A stretch of DNA of 33,435 nucleotides from Deltaproteobacteria bacterium (GTDB lineage Bacteria > Desulfobacterota > Desulfobacteria > Desulfobacterales > Desulfosalsimonadaceae), in NCBI GenBank assembly GCA_013151835.1, contig JAADHK010000139.1, forward strand, positions 1 through 33,435, in the 5' to 3' direction. Positions 1-7,428 of this stretch are shown piece after piece. Positions within the stretch are counted from its first letter, which is position 1, and each line of letters starts with the position of its first letter. The position numbers were made by a program, and so were the translations under genes. The notes beneath the pieces are model-generated. The model was not told the origin of the DNA. It made no database searches and saw only the letters and a list, made by a program, of their open reading frames with translations.

Positions 1-1
1 G

Positions 2-85
2 ATTGGCGGTATGTTGGTCCCGGCGATGATTTATGTGGCTTTCAATTATGATGATCCAGAAGCGATAAAAGGTTAGGCCATTCCC
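2..85 (+). pseudogene. nhaA: nhaA remnant, 3' part lost (enters from the left edge)
   Basis: The frame starting at base 2 reads GGMLVPAMIYVAFNYDDPEA followed by IKG, then a TAG stop (74-76), then Ala-Ile-Pro. This matches the conserved NhaA Na+/H+ antiporter segment GGMxVPALxYLAFNYxDP...GWAIP, with the Trp codon TGG replaced by TAG. After the AIP codons (about 85) resemblance to NhaA stops and the next bases are AT-rich and non-coding, so the remaining transmembrane helices are gone. Only the piece inside the window is visible; upstream sequence may be intact. I infer a dead gene, cut and then mutated, or the reverse order. A different membrane protein sharing this segment is unlikely given the density of matching residues. 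Confidence 0.75.
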
Positions 86-328
86 TTAACCCAGTTTGGG
101 TCTTGGAAATCAATGCTTGGATAGTAAAGAGCATTGTTGATCATTGTTCTTCCTCATATAACAGTGTTAATAGACGGAAAAATTTTCCGTGATATCAGAC
201 CATATATCTGGAAAATATTTCCACATATTTGAATATTAAATACAATATCGACAAATTTTTCACTTGAATTTTATAAAACTTTTGCCTATTATCTAATTTT
301 CTCCTTAATCTTATAATGGAGTTAATAG
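86..328. other. AT-rich intergenic region upstream of the integrase
   Basis: No convincing ORF. It contains a perfect 17-nt palindrome (174-190, ACGGAAAA-A-TTTTCCGT), a 13-nt palindrome (210-222, GGAAA-ATA-TTTCC), a looser inverted repeat CAGA/TCTG (196-210), and one copy of a 15-bp direct repeat (166-180). In standard integrons this side of intI holds attI and the cassette promoter; I could not identify a complete attI or any attC here. Confidence 0.6.
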
Positions 329-335
329 ATGGAAA
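166..335 (+). repeat. 15-bp direct repeat pair around the integrase promoter
   Basis: GTTAATAGACGGAAA (166-180) recurs as GTTAATAGATGGAAA (321-335), one mismatch in 15. The second copy overlaps the integrase start codon: its ATG is the ATG of the gene. The first copy runs into the 174-190 palindrome. It could be a binding site pair, a small duplication footprint, or chance in AT-rich DNA. Confidence 0.55.
264..292 (+). promoter_or_regulatory. Candidate sigma70 promoter of the integrase
   Basis: TTGAAT (264-269), a 17-nt spacer, then TATTAT (287-292). This places the transcription start near 299, about 30 nt before the ATG at 329, with a GGAG ribosome site at 318-321. Box quality is 4/6 and 5/6. 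Confidence 0.5.
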
Positions 336-1324
336 TCAAGACAAAATTTAAACCTAATCTGGAATATCGCTTAATGGACCAGGTCCGTGAAGTTTTACGG
401 TACTATCATTATGCATACAAGACGGAACAGTCTTATTGTTCCTGGATATTACAATATATGAGATTTTATGACAACAAAGTGCATCCCGCGGATATGGGTA
501 AAAATGAAATTGAGCGGTTTTTGAGCTTTCTTGCCGAAAAGAGGAATGTTGCTGTCGCAACCCAAAAGCAGGCATTTAATGCATTGGTATTTTTATATAA
601 AAAAGTTCTTGATATTGATCTGGGAGATGGTATTGCCCCCACCAGGTCAAAGCGGAGGAAGAATCTGCCAACCGTATTAACACAGGAAGAAGTTTCCAGG
701 GCGCTTGGCAATATGAAGGGAAAGCACGCCCTGATGGCAAAATTGTTATATGGTTGCGGTCTCAGACTGATGGAATGCGTTCGTTTGCGGGTTAAGGATG
801 TTGACTTTGGTCAGGGCAGGGTTTTTATTCGCAATGCAAGAGGAGGCAAAGACCGCACCGTAATTTTACCTGATTCCATACAGCAGGAATTAAAAGAGCA
901 AATTGAAGATGTCGTTGCATTACATAAGAAGGATGTGCGGGAGGGATTCGGGGAAGTTTACATCCCTGAAGCGCTTTTGCGCAAATACCCCCATGCATCC
1001 AAAGAGACCGGATGGCAGTATGTTTTCCCTTCAAAAAAATTGTCAAAAGATCCCCGGTCCGGAAAAACCATGCGTCATCATGTGCTGGAATCGGGCCTTC
1101 AAAAAGCGGTCAGGCAGGCCATAAACAAAGCCAAAATTTACAAAAAAGCCGGTTGTCATACTTTTCGTCACAGCTTTGCGACTCATTTACTTGAAGCCGG
1201 AACTAATATCCGGGTGGTTCAGGAACTTATGGGTCATGCCGATGTAAAAACCACTGAAATTTATACTCATGTCATGAAAAAAGATATCGATTCAGTTAAA
1301 AGTCCCCTGGATTTGTTAAAGTAA
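329..1324 (+). CDS. intI: Integron-type tyrosine recombinase (IntI family)
   Basis: A 331-residue site-specific recombinase. The N-terminal SAM-like core-binding domain spans about residues 15-100 and the catalytic domain about 115-325. All tyrosine-recombinase active-site residues are visible: Arg146 (GCGLR), Lys174 (GGKDR), His277-x-x-Arg280 (HTFRH), His303 (MGHADV) and nucleophile Tyr312. The segment at about 215-252 ([20 protein letters not shown], then a DPRSG..RHH stretch) is the extra region diagnostic of integron integrases, which use it to bind folded single-stranded attC sites; ordinary XerC/D lack it. The length is normal (IntI about 320-340), so the protein appears functional. The ATG at 329 has GGAG 7 nt upstream. 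No attC-like cassette end is seen on either side, so it looks like an orphan or decayed chromosomal integron. Confidence 0.9.
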   Translation: MEIKTKFKPNLEYRLMDQVREVLRYYHYAYKTEQSYCSWILQYMRFYDNKVHPADMGKNEIERFLSFLAEKRNVAVATQKQAFNALVFLYKKVLDIDLGDGIAPTRSKRRKNLPTVLTQEEVSRALGNMKGKHALMAKLLYGCGLRLMECVRLRVKDVDFGQGRVFIRNARGGKDRTVILPDSIQQELKEQIEDVVALHKKDVREGFGEVYIPEALLRKYPHASKETGWQYVFPSKKLSKDPRSGKTMRHHVLESGLQKAVRQAINKAKIYKKAGCHTFRHSFATHLLEAGTNIRVVQELMGHADVKTTEIYTHVMKKDIDSVKSPLDLLK

Positions 1325-1404
1325 TATCGGTTTAATTTCGGTAACATAGAGTGCATGCAGGGCTTTATAAACCCTTCCATATCAAACAATAAATAGGGAT
1401 ACAG

Positions 1405-1965
1405 ATGATAGCATTTGATAAAAGCGCAGGTCAAAAAATTCACGGCCGAACCATTGCGGTTTCCACGTATGAGTATGATCAGGAGTCCATCGTAGTCGAA
1501 GGCAGGTTGACGGATACCCGTTTCCAGAAGACTTACTACCTGGACGGCAAGTCCCGTCCGCCCGGAATCGTGCATGACATGGTGGTACGGATGAGGGTGA
1601 AGGGACCTGAACTGATCATAAAAGACATTGAGGTGGAGATGGAGACCGTTCCCCGGGAAGAATGCCGTAAAACGTTAAATTCCCTGATTCCCATCAAGGG
1701 GATGAAGATCAGGAGCGGCTTTACCGGCAGGGTCAAGGCGGCGGTCGGCGGAGCAAGGGGGTGTTCGCATCTTGTGGAGCTTCTTTTGGCCATGGCGCCT
1801 GCAGCGGTTCAGGGGGCCTGGACTGCGGTGGCCGCAAAGCCGATTGATTCGTCCAAACTATCGGGCAATGCTCTGGCGTTTCTTGATAACACCTGCTGGG
1901 TGTGGCGCTCGAACGGTTCGCTGATGCAGGAATTAAAGACGAAAATAGGGGGTGGGAAAACCTGA
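1405..1965 (+). CDS. DUF2889 family protein
   Basis: A 186-residue soluble protein without signal peptide or membrane helix. The pattern fits DUF2889: an N-terminal beta-rich part with an Ile-x-Val-x-Gly-Arg-Leu-x-Asp strand (about 29-36), an Ile-Val-His-Asp-Met turn (about 54-58), a Pro..Glu-Cys element (about 83-86), a conserved Ile-Arg-Ser-Gly-Phe segment (101-105) and the Gly-Cys-x-His-Leu-xx-Leu helix (118-125) near the C-terminal third. The Cys and His in those last motifs look like candidate metal or catalytic residues, which is inference. Biochemical function is unknown. It lies 80 bp after the integrase with its own AGGGA ribosome site and converges with the amidohydrolase pseudogene (36-bp gap). 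It shows none of the features of a gene cassette. Confidence 0.7.
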   Translation: MIAFDKSAGQKIHGRTIAVSTYEYDQESIVVEGRLTDTRFQKTYYLDGKSRPPGIVHDMVVRMRVKGPELIIKDIEVEMETVPREECRKTLNSLIPIKGMKIRSGFTGRVKAAVGGARGCSHLVELLLAMAPAAVQGAWTAVAAKPIDSSKLSGNALAFLDNTCWVWRSNGSLMQELKTKIGGGKT

Positions 1966-2001
1966 CGGACTCGTAATGGTGAGACGGTCGAACATATATC
2001 A

Positions 2002-2703
2002 TCAAAGGCCGTAAAAATCGGTGGCGTTTTTGTTTAATATCCTTTCCAGAAGATCGCGGGAGATATTCGCCGCTTTAAGTCGTTGAAGCTCCCTGTCCCA
2101 TGCATATGGGATGTTCGGGAAATCAGATCCGTACATAACCCTGTCCGGTCTATAATGGCTGAGGTCAATTTTTTTTTCAATTGGAAAATAATCCGCCAGG
2201 ATCATTGTTGTGTCCAGCCAAAGACTGTCGTATTTTTTAATCAGTTTTCCATATTCGGACAGCTCGTCATACCCCAGATGCGGGACACAGATTTTAAGGC
2301 CCGGAAAATCAATTAAAATATGTTCCACTCTGTCCACGCTGCAAAGCAGGTAGGGATCACAGCGATAAGCCGTGCTTTTCGGCTCTCTGCCGACATGCAT
2401 TATGATTGGCTTGTTATTGGCCCGGCAGCATTCGTATAAACTGTTCATGTAATCATCATTCATATCGAAGCATTGTACGTGCGCGTGTAATTTCAGGCCG
2501 CCCAGGCCCGCATCAAAAGCATCCTGAAGTATCTTTGCCGCATTTTTTTCGCCGGGGAATACGGTGGCCATGCCTGTAACCCGCTTTTACAAGCCCGTCA
2601 AATATCCGGTTATGCTATCGTTGATTGAAATTTGTCTTGCAGACAGGATGGGAACAGTATAGACGTAGTCGTTTATCTGTGCCATGGCCGGATTTGCCGC
2701 CAT
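2002..2703 (-). pseudogene. Amidohydrolase_2 family metal-dependent hydrolase, truncated and interrupted
   Basis: The open part 2002-2571 encodes 189 residues of the C-terminal two thirds of a TIM-barrel amidohydrolase (PF04909 type): GLGGLKLHAHVQ (strand with metal or substrate ligand), KPIIMHVG (His ligand), ICVPHLG (second His), and YGSDFP (the conserved catalytic Asp). The usual first-strand metal motif HxH is absent. Reading back in the same frame, a TAA at 2587-2589 separates this part from a further 38 in-frame residues (ATG at 2701-2703) that look like the preceding helix region (..INDYVYTVP..ND..). The simplest reading is a gene that lost its N-terminus at the boundary with the ABC-F gene and acquired a nonsense mutation. 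A restart at 2571 (MATVFPG..) without the first barrel strands would probably be inactive. It converges with the DUF2889 gene. Confidence 0.7.
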
Positions 2704-2713
2704 GGTTTTTTTT
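2682..2713 (+). terminator. Terminator-like hairpin upstream of the ABC-F gene (possible attenuator)
   Basis: CCATGGC (2682-2688) pairs with GCCATGG (2699-2705), extended by a GG/CC pair inside the loop, and eight T residues follow (2706-2713). It ends 24 nt before the ABC-F ATG. It may terminate readthrough from the left or act as a 5'-leader attenuator. A 30-codon plus-strand ORF (2570-2662) lies just before it, with no strong ribosome site. Confidence 0.55.
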
Positions 2714-2737
2714 ATTATGGAATAAGGGGTTGTAAAT

Positions 2738-4324
2738 ATGATTAGCGCGGTTAACGTTACCCTCTCATACGGAAAGAGGGCTCTTTTTAAAGACGTGAAT
2801 ATAAAATTTGCGCCGGGAAACTGTTATGGATTGATCGGGGCGAACGGGTCAGGGAAGTCCACCTTTTTGAAAATTCTTTCAGGTGAGATCGATCCGGACA
2901 AAGGGGGCGTTTCAGTGGGGCCCCGAGAACGGATTGCCGTTCTCAAACAGGACCATTACGCATACGACGAAGAAACGGTTCTCAATACCGTTATGTTGGG
3001 CCATGAATATTTATACGGGCTGATGACGGAACGGGATGCGTTGTATGCCAAGCCTGATTTCACCGAGGAAGACGGCATCCGGTCCGGCGAAATCGAGGAT
3101 GAGTTTGCCTCGATGAACGGCTATGAGGCGGAATCGGATGCAGCGGCGCTTTTGAGCGGGCTTGGGATTTGCGAGGCGCATCATCATAAATTGATGAAGG
3201 AACTAGAGTCGACGGACAAGGTACGGGTTCTGCTCGCCCAGGCGCTGTTCGGAAATCCTGATGTCCTTCTTCTGGATGAGCCCACCAATCATCTGGATCT
3301 AAAATCGATTTCATGGCTTGAAGCGTTTCTTGAAAGATTTAAAAATACGGTGATCGTTGTTTCCCACGACCGCCACTTTCTTAATCAGGTATGTACCCAC
3401 ATTGCCGATATTGATTATAACCAGATTCAGGTGTTTGTGGGTAATTACGACTTCTGGTATCAGGCCAGTCACCTGATGATAAGGCAGAAACAGAATGAAA
3501 ACCGGAAGATGACGGAAAAGGCGGATGAACTGAAAAGCTTCATCCAGCGATTTTCCGCCAATGCATCAAAATCAAAACAGGCAACATCGCGGAAAAAACT
3601 TCTTGAAAAACTGACCATTGAGGAGCTGCCCGTTTCCTCAAGAAAGTATCCGTTTATTCGTTTCCAGCCGGAACGACCGGCCGGAAATGTGATCCTTGAA
3701 ATTGAAGGGCTCTCCAAAACAATCGACGGTATAAAGGTGCTTGATAATTTTAGTCTTATCGTCAACAAAAATGACAAAATCGCTTTTGTCGGCGGAAACA
3801 GCCTTGCCAAAACCGCCTTTTTCCGGATACTGGCCGGAGAAATTGAACCGGACAGCGGGAGTTTTCGTTGGGGCCAGACCATCTGTCACGCATATTTTCC
3901 CAAAGAAAACGGCCACTACTTTGATAATGACATGAATATCGTTCAGTGGCTGGGCCAATACCATAATGAAGGCGAGAGTTTTTCAAGGGGCTTTTTGGGG
4001 CGGATGCTCTTTTCCGGAGAAGAAGCCATAAAGAAAACACAAGTGCTTTCAGGCGGCGAGAGGGTTCGCTGTATGCTGTCGAAGATGATGCTGATAAATG
4101 CGAATGCGCTGATTCTGGATGAGCCCACCGATCATCTGGATCTTGAGGCGATTACGGCGCTTAATGAAAGCCTGACCTCTTTTCCGGAAGTAATTCTCTT
4201 TTCCTCCCACGATCACGAGTTTATCTCGACGATCGCCAATCGGATCGTGGAATTTTCTTCAAAAGGGTTCATTGACCGGATGATGGGGTTTGATGACTAT
4301 CTCGAGGAAAAAGCAGCAGCATGA
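2738..4324 (+). CDS. ABC-F family ATPase, YbiT-like
   Basis: A cytosolic protein of 528 residues with two ABC ATPase domains and no membrane segment, the layout of ABC-F ribosome-associated translation factors. The linker (about 240-310, with RFSANASKSKQATSR) and Pro-Phe-Ile-Arg-Phe are typical of E. coli YbiT. Domain 1 has Walker A GANGSGKST (34-42) and Walker B LLLDEPTNHLD (177-187). Domain 2 has signature LSGGE (437-441) and Walker B LILDEPTDHLD (458-468). Two motifs are degenerate: the domain 1 signature region reads ELESTDKVR (155-163) and the domain 2 Walker A reads GGNSLAKT (352-359), with Ala where the glycine before Lys should be. These two build the same composite ATP site. AAGGGG lies 8 nt before the ATG. 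The substrate role (ribosome rescue, antibiotic protection or other) cannot be read from sequence. Confidence 0.88.
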   Translation: MISAVNVTLSYGKRALFKDVNIKFAPGNCYGLIGANGSGKSTFLKILSGEIDPDKGGVSVGPRERIAVLKQDHYAYDEETVLNTVMLGHEYLYGLMTERDALYAKPDFTEEDGIRSGEIEDEFASMNGYEAESDAAALLSGLGICEAHHHKLMKELESTDKVRVLLAQALFGNPDVLLLDEPTNHLDLKSISWLEAFLERFKNTVIVVSHDRHFLNQVCTHIADIDYNQIQVFVGNYDFWYQASHLMIRQKQNENRKMTEKADELKSFIQRFSANASKSKQATSRKKLLEKLTIEELPVSSRKYPFIRFQPERPAGNVILEIEGLSKTIDGIKVLDNFSLIVNKNDKIAFVGGNSLAKTAFFRILAGEIEPDSGSFRWGQTICHAYFPKENGHYFDNDMNIVQWLGQYHNEGESFSRGFLGRMLFSGEEAIKKTQVLSGGERVRCMLSKMMLINANALILDEPTDHLDLEAITALNESLTSFPEVILFSSHDHEFISTIANRIVEFSSKGFIDRMMGFDDYLEEKAAA

Positions 4325-4350
4325 AAATATGTGTAAATGGCGGTGACGCT

Positions 4351-5436
4351 TTATTTTCGTTTTATTGTAGCCGGCTTTGATTGTTTTACTTTTTTCCCCT
4401 TTTTTGCAGAGCCCTTCTTTTGGGGTGAAATTAAGGATGCCGTTTTTTTGGAAAGGTAGAAGGATTCGAGCCTGGCGCGGATACGTTCTTCCAGGTAGCC
4501 GATCGATAGCGCTTTTTCAATTCCGGGCGAGACGATTTCAGTGAGTTCGGCAATCACCATTTCACGGGTGACCCCGACATCTTCCAGGATGACGTCCAAC
4601 TCCCTGTCCCCGTATTTTTTAAAAAAGTATTTCACTAGTTCGGTATAAATACCCTTAAAATACGGTGTTTTTCGAAAGTTAAGCCAAAAATCATGTCCGA
4701 TGATGATGAAATCTTCCATATCATTGGCGTCAATGGCGGTAAAATATTCAGACAATTTGGTTGTCGCAACGGATTCCCAGATTGCTTCGCTTATATCAAC
4801 GATATGTTCTTTATCCAAATAGTTGATCAGGGATTTTTCACTACGCCGAAGTGTATTTTCGAGATTGCTTTCAATGTAACTTTTCACCTTTTGTTCTATT
4901 GCATCTTCCAGGGCCGGCATGGTTTTATTGACCGCGAATTTTCCAACCTTTATCAGGGATGCAATGCCGGGTACTTTTTTGGCAATGATATTATCGTCAA
5001 GCATGTATTCCTTGATTCCGACAAACAGCACTTCCGAAATCTGCCGGGAATAGACGGAGCTGGTGGTGACCCGTCGGATCATACCGTCTCTTGCCTTTTT
5101 CAGGCTGACAATCTTGTCCACAATTTCGTCATATAGTTTGCGGGCCAATATATCTTCCAACGCGGTTTTTTTGTTCTGAGAAGAGGCCAGCACTTTCTGG
5201 CTCATTTCTCCGGCCAGTTCAGTGACGCCGCCCGCCACGGGAAGTTCGACCACATTACGCCTGATAATGCCGATGATCTGTTCAGGCGTTATGATATCAT
5301 TTAACTTTATTTTTTTGATCCATTGAAAAAGCGCGGAGACTTCCGCCTCAATGGTCTGTTTATACGCGCCGTCCCGAAAACTGTTTAATTCGTGCTCGAT
5401 GTGGGCTTCCAGCAATTGCGCAATGAGATCATTCAT
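4351..5436 (-). CDS. Uncharacterised 361-residue protein co-transcribed with the FabR-like regulator
   Basis: I do not recognise a family. The protein is mostly helical, rich in charged residues, with no signal peptide and no obvious transmembrane helix. A moderately hydrophobic stretch near residues 148-172 (KKVPGIASLIKVGKFAVNKT) could be an amphipathic, membrane-touching helix. The last 25 residues are strongly basic (KKGSAKKGKKVKQSKP then ATIKRK), a typical nucleic-acid or acidic-lipid binding tail. It begins 19 bp after the TetR gene stop, with AGGGAG before the ATG, so the two are almost certainly one transcript. Its position beside a FabR-like repressor and two acyltransferases suggests a role in membrane lipid composition, which is inference only. 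It ends convergently with the ABC-F gene (26-bp gap). Confidence 0.75.
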   Translation of the reverse strand: MNDLIAQLLEAHIEHELNSFRDGAYKQTIEAEVSALFQWIKKIKLNDIITPEQIIGIIRRNVVELPVAGGVTELAGEMSQKVLASSQNKKTALEDILARKLYDEIVDKIVSLKKARDGMIRRVTTSSVYSRQISEVLFVGIKEYMLDDNIIAKKVPGIASLIKVGKFAVNKTMPALEDAIEQKVKSYIESNLENTLRRSEKSLINYLDKEHIVDISEAIWESVATTKLSEYFTAIDANDMEDFIIIGHDFWLNFRKTPYFKGIYTELVKYFFKKYGDRELDVILEDVGVTREMVIAELTEIVSPGIEKALSIGYLEERIRARLESFYLSKKTASLISPQKKGSAKKGKKVKQSKPATIKRK

Positions 5437-5455
5437 GGTTGACTCCCTGTCAGGT

Positions 5456-6124
5456 TTAGTCCTGGATCAAGGCTCCCAGTAAAAGGAAATTAAGTTTTCG
5501 GACTGTGCGTGCGTTGATATCGCCGGGTTTGCCTTCCGGTTGAACCTGCATTTCCATGCCGCTTCGGCTTACAATCATAAGCATGGCTTCCGCAACTAAA
5601 CGAATATTGCCGGTTTTGTTTTTTGATGTTTTGCCGGGTTGTATTAAATCGTTGCCCAACAATTCGATTAAGTGGTCGATTAACTGGTCCGTAGCTTTTG
5701 CAATTGCAATTCGCATGGCCTCTGAACCGCCGGTACGCTCCTGAAAAAACAAATGGAGCAGCCGATTATTTTTTTTAAAAAAATTTAGAAAAGTGTCAAC
5801 AAAAGGGCGCGTAATGCCTTCAATCGATTTTGCCAGATCCGCCGGGGACGCCCCTTTTTTATTGGCGGGCAAAGCCATTTTTTTCCGGGCCTTTGCCAGG
5901 CAATCATCCAGCACCGCTTTTGCCTGGGCAACCATCTCCACGCCCATTTCGTCAATTTCACGGAAATGCCGGTAAAATGAGGTGGGTGCAATCCCTGCTT
6001 TTCTGGCTACGGATCGTAAGCTCAAACTGGCGTATCCTTCTTCCGCGCATAGTTGCAATGCGGCCTGAATCAGGGCCTGACTTGTTTTTTCTTTCTGTTT
6101 TTTCAAATCGTTACGGGAAGCCAA
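5456..6124 (-). CDS. TetR-family repressor, FabR-like
   Basis: 222 residues. The N-terminal helix-turn-helix (about 18-55) contains SLSLRSVARKAGIAPTSFYR followed by HFREIDEMG, nearly identical to the corresponding part of E. coli FabR, the repressor of unsaturated fatty acid synthesis genes that senses acyl-ACP/acyl-CoA saturation. The C-terminal ligand domain (about 75-220) is more divergent and carries FFQERTGGS, close to the FabR Leu-Arg-Glu-Arg-Ser-Gly segment. The start is a TTG at 6124: an in-frame TAA sits two codons upstream and no ATG occurs in the first 55 residues, so TTG is forced. A GGGGGA stretch precedes it. It leads an operon with the 361-residue protein. I infer control of fatty acid or phospholipid genes, including the neighbouring acyltransferases; targets are not shown directly. 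Confidence 0.85.
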   Translation of the reverse strand: MASRNDLKKQKEKTSQALIQAALQLCAEEGYASLSLRSVARKAGIAPTSFYRHFREIDEMGVEMVAQAKAVLDDCLAKARKKMALPANKKGASPADLAKSIEGITRPFVDTFLNFFKKNNRLLHLFFQERTGGSEAMRIAIAKATDQLIDHLIELLGNDLIQPGKTSKNKTGNIRLVAEAMLMIVSRSGMEMQVQPEGKPGDINARTVRKLNFLLLGALIQD

Positions 6125-6142
6125 ACCTTATCCCCCTGATTG

Positions 6143-6171
6143 GTGATATTCCCCGGATTTTTACGTGACAA
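6143..6171 (-). promoter_or_regulatory. Candidate promoter of the FabR-like regulator operon
   Basis: On the minus strand TTGTCA (6171-6166), a 17-nt spacer, then TATCAC (6148-6143). Transcription would start about 12 nt before the TTG start codon. Boxes match 5/6 and 4/6, so this is tentative. Confidence 0.35.
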
Positions 6172-6253
6172 CAGGTTCTATTCCGGAAAAACCCCTTTAA
6201 TTTGTTTACATGGTATATATGATGGCGCGGCATAAAGTCAACTGCGAGCGCTC

Positions 6254-6266
6254 GGAAGTTACTTCC
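6254..6266. promoter_or_regulatory. 13-nt palindrome between acyltransferase and regulator genes
   Basis: GGAAGT-T-ACTTCC is a perfect inverted repeat in the 195-bp gap between the acyltransferase stop and the regulator start. It could be an operator upstream of the regulator or part of a processing hairpin. No further evidence. Confidence 0.3.
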
Positions 6267-6319
6267 CGAAAAAATACCGCGAAGCGGAACAGCTTTTTGC
6301 GGCGTTGCCAAAATGAGGC

Positions 6320-7285
6320 CTATCCAAAGAAAGGCCTTTTCGCAAGCCCTGCGAGACGGTTCACACCATCCTGAATCGCGCGTTCGACTTCCATATACTT
6401 TTTATTAACATAGGCATTGTCGTTCACGCGTTCGGGGTCATTATCGATTTTTATCGGCTCCAGTATCTCGGTCCGTATCTTGGCCGGAAGCGGAATGTGC
6501 ATGGGGAATGCCTCAAGCGTAATCCCGAACGGAAACCCAAGGATAAGCGGCGCAATCTCGGTCCTCAGCAATTGTTTCAAATGAAGAATTTTTGCAAGCT
6601 TTCGGCATTCCGAAAGGACAAATACAGTGTTATGGCCGCCGACCGTCGCAACCGGCACTATCGGCACTCCTGAACGAATGGCCTGGCGAATAAACCCTTT
6701 TCGGCCGCCAAGAACCACGGTATGACGCTTGGACCACGAACGCATGGCGTCCACTTCCCCCCCCGGCCAGATAACAACGTCGTGTCCGGCGGCAAAGGCC
6801 TGGGTGACGGAGGCGCGTTTTGCCGGAATTACGCCGACACTGCGAAAATAGGTTCCAAGGCCCGGCAGCGCCATTAATACATCGTGTGCCGTGCCGTGAA
6901 GAATACGCCGGCCTTTAAACCTTCGCCGCCATTGGGCGCACAAGGTCCACGCATCCATTGTCAACCAGGTTCCCGAGTGAACTCCGATAAGCATGGAGGC
7001 ATTGTCCGGCAGACGGTTCCAGCCGGTCATTTCCACGCGAAAATAATGATCCAGAAGAAAATCCCATACGACACCAGATTTTTTTATTAAATCCGGATTT
7101 TGGGCCTCCACGGACCATTTTTCAGAACGGTTGCTTATGATTCGACTGATTCCATTGACCCGTTCAGTCCTTGACGGTTTCACCCAATCGCTCTTATGAA
7201 CAATGGACTCTGTATTATTCATCAGTGCATCATTATAAATCATTTGCCCGGTTTCTGGAATTGCTTGTAATGCGTTGTTATACAT
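6320..7285 (-). CDS. Lysophospholipid acyltransferase family protein (LPLAT_MGAT-like)
   Basis: A 321-residue acyltransferase of the PlsC/LPLAT superfamily, MGAT-like subgroup, expected to move an acyl chain from acyl-CoA or acyl-ACP onto a glycerolipid or other alcohol at the membrane. The catalytic motif is His103-Ser-Gly-Thr-Trp-Leu-Thr-Met-Asp111 (the spaced H..D of this subgroup). The second motif is WPGGEVDAMRSW (173-184), corresponding to the FPEGTR glycerol-phosphate pocket. A third conserved stretch, SGVPIVPVATVGG, lies near 205-217. The ATG has AGGTGA 7 nt upstream. An extended polar N-terminus (about 60 residues) precedes the catalytic domain. It lies downstream of a second LPLAT-like gene (143-bp gap) and upstream of the FabR-like regulator. 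Acceptor and chain specificity cannot be judged. Confidence 0.8.
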   Translation of the reverse strand: MYNNALQAIPETGQMIYNDALMNNTESIVHKSDWVKPSRTERVNGISRIISNRSEKWSVEAQNPDLIKKSGVVWDFLLDHYFRVEMTGWNRLPDNASMLIGVHSGTWLTMDAWTLCAQWRRRFKGRRILHGTAHDVLMALPGLGTYFRSVGVIPAKRASVTQAFAAGHDVVIWPGGEVDAMRSWSKRHTVVLGGRKGFIRQAIRSGVPIVPVATVGGHNTVFVLSECRKLAKILHLKQLLRTEIAPLILGFPFGITLEAFPMHIPLPAKIRTEILEPIKIDNDPERVNDNAYVNKKYMEVERAIQDGVNRLAGLAKRPFFG

Positions 7286-7330
7286 TGTTTTTCACCTTTA
7301 TACGAATTGATTGTAATGTTAAAAGCATGC

Positions 7331-7350
7331 GGCAGGCACGAAGGCCTGCC
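7331..7350. repeat. Small GC-rich palindrome between the two acyltransferase genes
   Basis: GGCAGGC (7331-7337) pairs perfectly with GCCTGCC (7344-7350) around a 6-nt loop. On the minus strand a TTTT run follows six bases later, so it could be a weak terminator after the upstream acyltransferase. Its style resembles the palindromes at 29174-29244 and it may be a short interspersed repeat. Confidence 0.5.
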
Positions 7351-7428
7351 CTGCAAGGAGAAAGCCGGATGAGTCTATCGGATGCGTCTGGCTGTCAGCA
7401 GGGTCGGTCGCCGTGCCGGCCATTATAC

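Noticed and set aside
72-90. GTTAGGC with CCTTAAC as a full attI or attC simple site
   Set aside because: The two cores face the wrong way (their RRRY ends meet), the second has a mismatch, and no long foldback surrounds them. Only the single core match is kept as a remark.
4693-5136. 147-codon plus-strand ORF inside the 361-residue gene
   Set aside because: It lies opposite a gene with a good ribosome site and operon position, has no ribosome site of its own, and shows no recognisable motif.
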